A stretch of DNA of 10,962 bases from Euperipatoides rowelli (Eukaryota; Onychophora; Udeonychophora; Euonychophora; Peripatopsidae), in the NCBI GenBank assembly GCA_003024985.2, contig PXIH01S0006905.1, one strand, 5' to 3'. This document shows, in pieces, positions 6,681-10,962 of this stretch. A model generated the notes under the pieces. That model saw only the letters and a list, made by a program, of their open reading frames with translations. It was not told the origin of the DNA and made no database searches. A program made the translations under genes and the position numbers. Each line of letters opens with the position of its first letter. Positions within the stretch are counted from its first letter, which is position 1.

Positions 6681-8650
6681 GTAATGTCTGTTAAATTTAA
6701 CCGCTATAGTCATAAACTATTTTGTTGTTGTTAAACTCTTTAAAAATTTATTAATTTTAATCTTTTATAAGAGATGGTAAATAACATTAAATGTTTTTCC
6801 AATTGCCGTAAGATAATTATTAAATTACGGTATGTCTATTTAGATTATAATTTTTTAATTTTTTTTTTTACTAAACCTGGTGCTAGTTTATTAAACAAAG
6901 AGATTTTTGTGTAATATTTTTACTTTGTTTGATAAAATGAAAAAAAAATATTATCCAATATTTTTTAATATGTTATTAATTATAGAACATTACCTGCCAC
7001 AGCTTTTAATTGTTTGATATAGAGAGGATTTATTTTGCCTAATTTCAAATTACTTAAAAAGTAGAAACGTATGGATGAAGCTTATATTTTCTTAAACTTA
7101 GAATAGACCTACACTGTTAGTGAAGTAATGATATTAAATTAATATAGCAGGACATTCAAAATTTGAATAATTTAAGTTTTAAAATAAAAGGATATACTGT
7201 AAATACATTTAATGCTATGTAATGAGTTAGTTTTTTGTGTGATTAAAGCTGTGTATCCTACAGTACTTCATATACCATTAATATATATAAAAATGCTTAT
7301 TTTTAACACATTTAACAATAGGCTAATTAGTATTTTTGTAGACTGGGAGGTACAGAAGTTTGTTTCTCAAATCAAGTATGATTTTTGAGCTTCTAGCTAT
7401 AAAAAAATGGGTCAGATACCAGACATTTAGCAAGTTAATTTCATAATTTATTTTTGACCAGTTTTTGTTGCCTTACAAACATTCGACTAATTTGTTCATA
7501 AAGTTCAGTACATGTTATGTAGTAGTTAAATGAAATCTTTTTGATAACCATAATTTTTAATTATAAGTATATTAATATCCTTAGCAATTTTAATTTTTTC
7601 TTAGTCCTAAATCATTATTTTACACTGGATAAACAGTTGTGTGGTTATAATATTTAGCTACTGGATGATAGGGGTTCCTTTATTGTATTCCATTTTGGGA
7701 CCACAATAATTTTTTATTTGTAATTGTTGAATATTTAATCATACTATAATTTCTTTTGGGAGGGGGAGGGTGATCTTTTAGTAATTGAATTAATCTTTGT
7801 GCTGTAATTTATCTAAAAAAAATATTTTATTTATTAAGTTAATTATTTCTGTACTGTATCAGTTAAATTTTATTTCATTTCAAAATAATGTCTTATTTGT
7901 GGGGGATAATAAATGTTAGAATTTTGATTTATTTAAAATACAATATTAATTATGAAGAAATTATGTTTTATTTGTACTATGATATTCAAGAAATTATACC
8001 AGAATATATTGCCTGATAACCTGAGAGCTATTTTTAAGTTGGAGATATTTTGCTGTATTTTAAAATCAATTTAATGTATGCAAATTATTCTTATATGTTT
8101 GAATTTTTATACAGTACAATTTATATGTATTTTTTTTTTCTGGACTTTTTTTCATAAATATATGAGTGGAATGTAATATTTGATATTTAGGGAATAATTT
8201 AATTCTAATTTGGGAAATAATTTTTTTGTTTCTTAGGAAAGCTATTATATGACAGCATCATATATGATTTCATTAACATTAGAGTAGGGTATACAAGTTA
8301 TTTTAATTCTCATGTTTTAGTTTAAATGTTTTATCTGTTAACAATATTTTTTATTAATAATTTTTATTATGACTTATGCCAACTTAATATTTGATATTTT
8401 TAAATAGTATTTTTTTAAATAATCATCATTATTTTTATTCCTTTATAAACCCTGAGCTAAATTATTTAAATCTTTAATATCGCTAGTTTTTATTAAGAAA
8501 ATATATTGTCAACCTGAACATAAACAGGACGATTATCAGCTCTATCTTAGAGAACTCATTTAGATAAATTAAATGCTCTGATGTATTTTTTAGTTTATTT
8601 TCAAATTTTGTAGCTGCTAGTTTCCCTTGATTTCTACTTCAGATGGGCCA
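6681..8650. other. Long AT-rich intron-like region
   Basis: About 2 kb of A/T-rich DNA without repeat boundaries I can define. One very short exon candidate follows an excellent acceptor (GGCTAATTAGTATTTTTGTAG, AG at 7340-7341): WEVQKFVSQIKYDF then TGA at 7386-7388, or a donor AA|GTATGA at 7376. A G-rich patch GGGAGGGGGAGGG lies near 7758-7770. Neither is strong enough for its own entry. Confidence 0.5.
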
Positions 8651-8985
8651 TTTTCAAACAAACCAAGATGAATGTCGACATCAGGACGATGCCATTATTG
8701 TTTTTAATTTACCATAATTACTAGTGAAATAACGTCCTAGTATGCAAGACCTCAGAGATTAGCTCGAGCAGACCGCATTGGAAATACAGTACAATACGCT
8801 AAGAATAAAATATCCCTTGCATAATTAATAACAGATTATTTTATTTTTAGTCTATACATTAATGGGATATTACAGTAATTTTTCAATAATTAAAACCAAT
8901 AGCCTACAATAATATTTTATTTATTTAATTTATATATTTTCAAATTCTGTTTTACTTATTGAATTTGTAGTGGTTTTTAAAAGGT
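8651..8985 (+). repeat. Long inverted duplication, left arm (decayed exon copy)
   Basis: This segment, beginning TTTTCAAACAAACCAAGATG, matches the reverse complement of 9320-9642. Similarity is high for about 280 bases and weaker towards the spacer. Within it, 8725-8798 corresponds to the exon-like segment of the right arm. Here the equivalent reading carries in-frame stops (TAA at 8731, TAG at 8761), and the donor GTAAG has become CTAAG (8799-8803). It still encodes LEQTALEIQYN. It looks like the more degenerate copy. Confidence 0.75.
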
Positions 8986-9245
8986 TATATATATTTACAA
9001 TCTTTAAATTTTTGTTTGTAAATAATCTATTGCAGGATTTCTTTTACAATTTATTTTCTGTTTATTCTCAGTAATATTTCATTTGATTATTTTTAAAAGT
9101 TTTTTTAAGACCTATATTTATTTAGCAATAATCCACAACTTCAAACAAAATATGTTGTAGGCTGGTCATTATCGCTAATAAACCAGTCGAGTTAATAAAA
9201 TTGTATTATTCTGGCTGTGGCTGTTATAGAATCACCAATATTTTT

Positions 9246-9293
9246 TTTTTAAAAAAAAAGGAAAAACAGTTTTTTAAAAAAAAGGAAAAACAG
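9246..9293. repeat. Two-copy 24-base tandem repeat
   Basis: The unit T6-A8-GGAAAAACAG occurs at 9246-9269 and 9270-9293 (the first copy has one extra A or T in its homopolymers). It lies in the spacer of the inverted duplication and probably arose by slippage. Confidence 0.8.
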
Positions 9294-9319
9294 CTGCATT
9301 CTTAATCAAAATTCCAGAG

Positions 9320-9642
9320 TTTTTTAAAAGAACGATTTCATTATTTTTACTAAGTAAAAACAATGAAATAAATAATACATTACGATTGTAGGCTAATGTT
9401 TTTAATGATTGAAACATTATGGTAATATCCCAATAATGTATAGAACACAAATAGAATGATCTGTTATTATTGCTAAGGGACATTTTGTTCTTACCATATT
9501 GTACTGTATTTCCAATGCAGTCTGTTCCAGCCAATCTCCGAGGTCATGCTTACTAGGACATTCTTTCGCTAGTAATTATGGGAAATTAAAAACAATAACG
9601 CCATCATCCTGGTGCCTACATTGATCTTGATTTGTTTGAAAA
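9320..9642 (-). repeat. Long inverted duplication, right arm (better-preserved exon copy)
   Basis: Read on the minus strand, this arm contains a 74-base exon-like segment (9568 down to 9495) between an acceptor-like TTACTAG and a donor-like ATG|GTAAG. The frame encodes KECPSKHDLGDWLEQTALEI then QYNM. Upstream the same frame reads TNQDQCRHQDDGVIVFNFP before a TAA at 9587-9585 that the left arm shares. So either that upstream part is intronic, or the source was already broken when duplicated. Several arm-to-arm differences are synonymous in this frame (CTG/CTC, GAA/GAG, ACT/ACC), but many are not. I recognise no protein family. The minus-strand open frame 9274-9534 is in another frame and I do not call it. 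Confidence 0.7.
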
Positions 9643-9960
9643 CGACTTAATAAAGTGAGATTTTGTTAATTATTTGATCGCATATGAAGAAATGATGAAT
9701 TAAACATGACTTTTCAGGTAAAAATAAACAATTTAGGTTTTGTTAAAATTATCACTTTAAGATGATTGTAATAGATGACGTTACTAACATTGTATAAAAC
9801 TTAAATTTTCACATCTCTTTAAATGACAAGAAAATTTTATAAATTAAACATACATTTTTTTTTCCAAAATTAAACTAAATTGACAAAGTTGAAAATAGCG
9901 TTGATAATAAATACACTTTTAATTTTTTACGGGAATGTTTTTGTATATTAACTAGCGAAT
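9643..9960. other. AT-rich stretch, nothing recognised
   Basis: No coding, RNA or repeat signal that I can support. Confidence 0.55.
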
Positions 9961-9963
9961 AAG

Positions 9964-10092
9964 CCCGTTACATGGGCATCCAGCATTTTTGTTTTGTTTA
10001 AACCCTTTTTGTTTAAGCGTGTTCCTGGGGCATCAAACATTTTTTTGTTTAAGTCGTTACACGGGCACGTAAGATTTTTTTTTTATCTAAGA
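9964..10092 (+). repeat. Three-unit degenerate tandem repeat with CCCG...GGGC motif
   Basis: Units at about 9964-10016, 10018-10053 and 10055-10092 share CGTTACAYGGGCA or GTTCCTGGGGCA, then a short CAGCA/CAAACA/GTAAGA segment, a T run and GTTTAAG or ATCTAAG. The first unit is preceded by AACTAGCGAATAAGCCCG, a form like the ACTAGC...GCCCG...CGGGC termini seen in some invertebrate interspersed repeats. That comparison is from memory and tentative. Confidence 0.6.
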
Positions 10093-10372
10093 GAAAACAC
10101 CACTTAAGTTTCTAAAAATAGTTCCTGCGCCAAGCATAGATGGCGCTGTTACTGGCTTCGGAACACGATCATATCCAATTAGGGTTATCTAAATTAATGT
10201 TTATTTTTAGCATTTAGAAAATATTTACAATGAATATTATATACAAAATTTGCTGACTATTTAGGTTCCTAGCCCATTATGAATGTGGATCCTAATTACA
10301 TTATTTATGATTGGATTACAATATTTAATATTAAAAACAAATAAATCCTATCATTAACTGTTCGTTTTCCAG
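10093..10372. other. Spacer with a CTCF-core-like site
   Basis: AT-rich sequence leading into the acceptor at 10371-10372. The only signal I can name is AGATGGCGCT at 10138-10147 on the + strand, opposite in orientation to the similar site at 4021-4030. Confidence 0.3.
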
Positions 10373-10665
10373 TTATATACTCTCTCAATTAGATAAAAAA
10401 AACCTCCAGACTTATGTGAATTCTTCTGCAGACAGTTCTATAATCCAAACAGAATCCTACACCAGCATCCAAAACTTGGTTCAACAATAAACCATCAGTA
10501 ATTAAAGGTCCAACATTGTCCAATTTGTTGCTGCTATCAATTGATCCATCGGTTCAGACTCTCCCCGCTAAATCCATTGATTTAAAAGAAAACTCAAACT
10601 ATAATCGTCAATATTAAAAATTCAAACTAGCAACATCTTCTGAGCTGGAAGACACCGTAGAATGA
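10373..10665 (+). pseudogene. Coding-like exon with frame change and internal stop, unrecognised
   Basis: A strong acceptor (branch-like TCATTAACTG, then TTCGTTTTCCAG ending at 10372) opens a frame from 10374 giving QLDKKNLQTYVNSSADSSII and continuing to TAA at 10488. The +1 frame is open from 10444 and reads ASKTWFNNKPSVIKGPTLSN, LLLLSIDPSVQTLPAKSIDL and KENSNYNRQY to TAA 10615-10617. In that same frame KFKLATSSELEDTVE then runs to TGA at 10663-10665. The Ser/Asn/Pro/Gln-rich composition suggests a disordered region of a larger protein. One single-base shift between about 10430 and 10490 would join the first two parts, and the TAA would still interrupt. It is either a decayed gene fragment or a real last exon with a sequencing error. 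No family is recognised. Confidence 0.4.
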
Positions 10666-10699
10666 AATATGCATTGGTAGCAGATCAGAATTTTGTTCA

Positions 10700-10870
10700 A
10701 GGGCCCTGGGTGACACTAGGGTGTGTTTGAGAATAGGTTCTGAACCGGTTCTGAACCTTGAGAACTTTGTTCCTAGTGTCCGAGAATGGTTGTTTTTAGT
10801 GTCCGGGAAGTTCCGAGAACCTACATCCGGGTTCTGAGAACCAGGTTCTTGAGGTTCCAGGAAAAATCTG
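10700..10870. repeat. GGTTCT-rich element with nested inverted repeats
   Basis: GGGCCC at 10701-10706 is followed by a perfect 9-base inverted repeat, GACACTAGG (10712-10720) and CCTAGTGTC (10772-10780). Between them GGTTCTGAACC occurs twice in tandem (10736-10746 and 10747-10757). Further on come AGTGTCCGGGAAG, the perfect palindrome GGTTCTGAGAACC (10830-10842) and AGGTTCTTGAGGTTCC. The density of related short units shows local duplication. The layout recalls terminal regions of DNA transposons of the PIF/Harbinger type, but I cannot confirm this. The minus-strand open frame 10627-10902 runs through these repeats and I do not consider it a gene. Confidence 0.5.
10811..10863. promoter_or_regulatory. 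Three evenly spaced TTCNNNGAA motifs (STAT/GAS-like)
   Basis: TTCCGAGAA (10811-10819), TTCTGAGAA (10832-10840) and TTCCAGGAA (10855-10863) all fit the palindromic STAT consensus TTCNNNGAA. Their starts are 21 and 23 bases apart, about two helical turns each. Because they sit in a locally duplicated GGTTC-rich element, the spacing may be a by-product of repetition and not selection. Confidence 0.3.
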
Positions 10871-10885
10871 GTACTGCTAGAACTT

Positions 10886-10918
10886 AAAATGGCGGCGTAC
10901 ATGGGACATATAGGATAA
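10886..10918 (+). other. AAAATGGCGGC start context (YY1-like), very short ORF
   Basis: AAAATGGCGGC at 10886-10896 matches the AANATGGCGGC motif that serves both as a YY1 site and as a strong initiator context at animal first exons. The ATG at 10889 reads MAAYMGHIG and stops at TAA 10916-10918, with no GT donor inside. It might be the decayed 5' end of a transposon or host gene, or chance. Confidence 0.25.
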
Positions 10919-10962
10919 ATTGAAAATATTAAATAAATGGTGAAATCCTTAATTTCATTAAC

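Noticed and set aside
10374-10665. A ciliate-type code (TAA/TAG read as Gln) to explain in-frame stops
   Set aside because: Treating TAA as Gln extends two frames at once, and the gene-poor, repeat-rich layout with large introns is animal-like. Frame breaks and pseudogene decay explain the stops more simply.
1-10962. Prokaryotic genes, CRISPR array, phage or operon structure
   Set aside because: No dense ORFs, ribosome binding sites, or regularly spaced repeats with unique spacers are present.

Overview
This is AT-rich eukaryotic DNA. It has long A and T runs, C13 to C16 tracts, dispersed and inverted repeats, short runs of N at assembly joins, and no operon-like packing, ribosome binding sites or long intact ORFs. 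It looks like intronic or intergenic sequence from an invertebrate animal with large introns; the species cannot be told from the sequence. No gene is recognised by name, and no intact RNA gene, CRISPR array or autonomous transposon is visible.

Layout. 1-1600: degenerate interspersed repeats, namely a pyrimidine-rich family copy at 225-335, an unclassified richer block at 640-1070, and an element at 1222-1594 with inverted-repeat ends and a duplicated core. 1600-2800: very AT-rich and featureless apart from a C13 tract and a perfect AT hairpin. 2800-4120: a faint tRNA-like stretch, an inverted-repeat pair (3094-3173 and 4037-4118), two tandem repeats and one exon-like segment. 4200-5440: the most gene-like part. 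Exon-like segments on the + strand at 4430-4567, 4768-5070 and 5258-5352 are followed by poly(A) signals at 5417 and 5429. Together with 3202-3340 they can be joined only in part with matching intron phases, and the reading frame breaks inside the 4768-5070 segment. 5500-6010: two more copies of the first repeat family, in opposite orientations. 6010-8650: AT-rich intron-like DNA with two weak exon candidates. 8651-9642: a long inverted duplication whose arms both carry the same exon-like segment, one copy with more stops than the other. 9960-10160: a short tandem repeat and a CTCF-core-like site. 10373-10665: another coding-like segment with a frame change and an internal stop. 10700-10900: a GGTTCT-rich element with three evenly spaced TTCNNNGAA motifs just before an AAAATGGCGGC start context.

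The exon calls rest on splice-site quality and residue mix. Open runs of 40 to 65 codons occur by chance in DNA this AT-rich, so every one is provisional. No new system is demonstrated. The items most worth checking are the possible gene at 3202-5434, the inverted exon duplication, the broken coding segment at 10373 and the TTCNNNGAA cluster.
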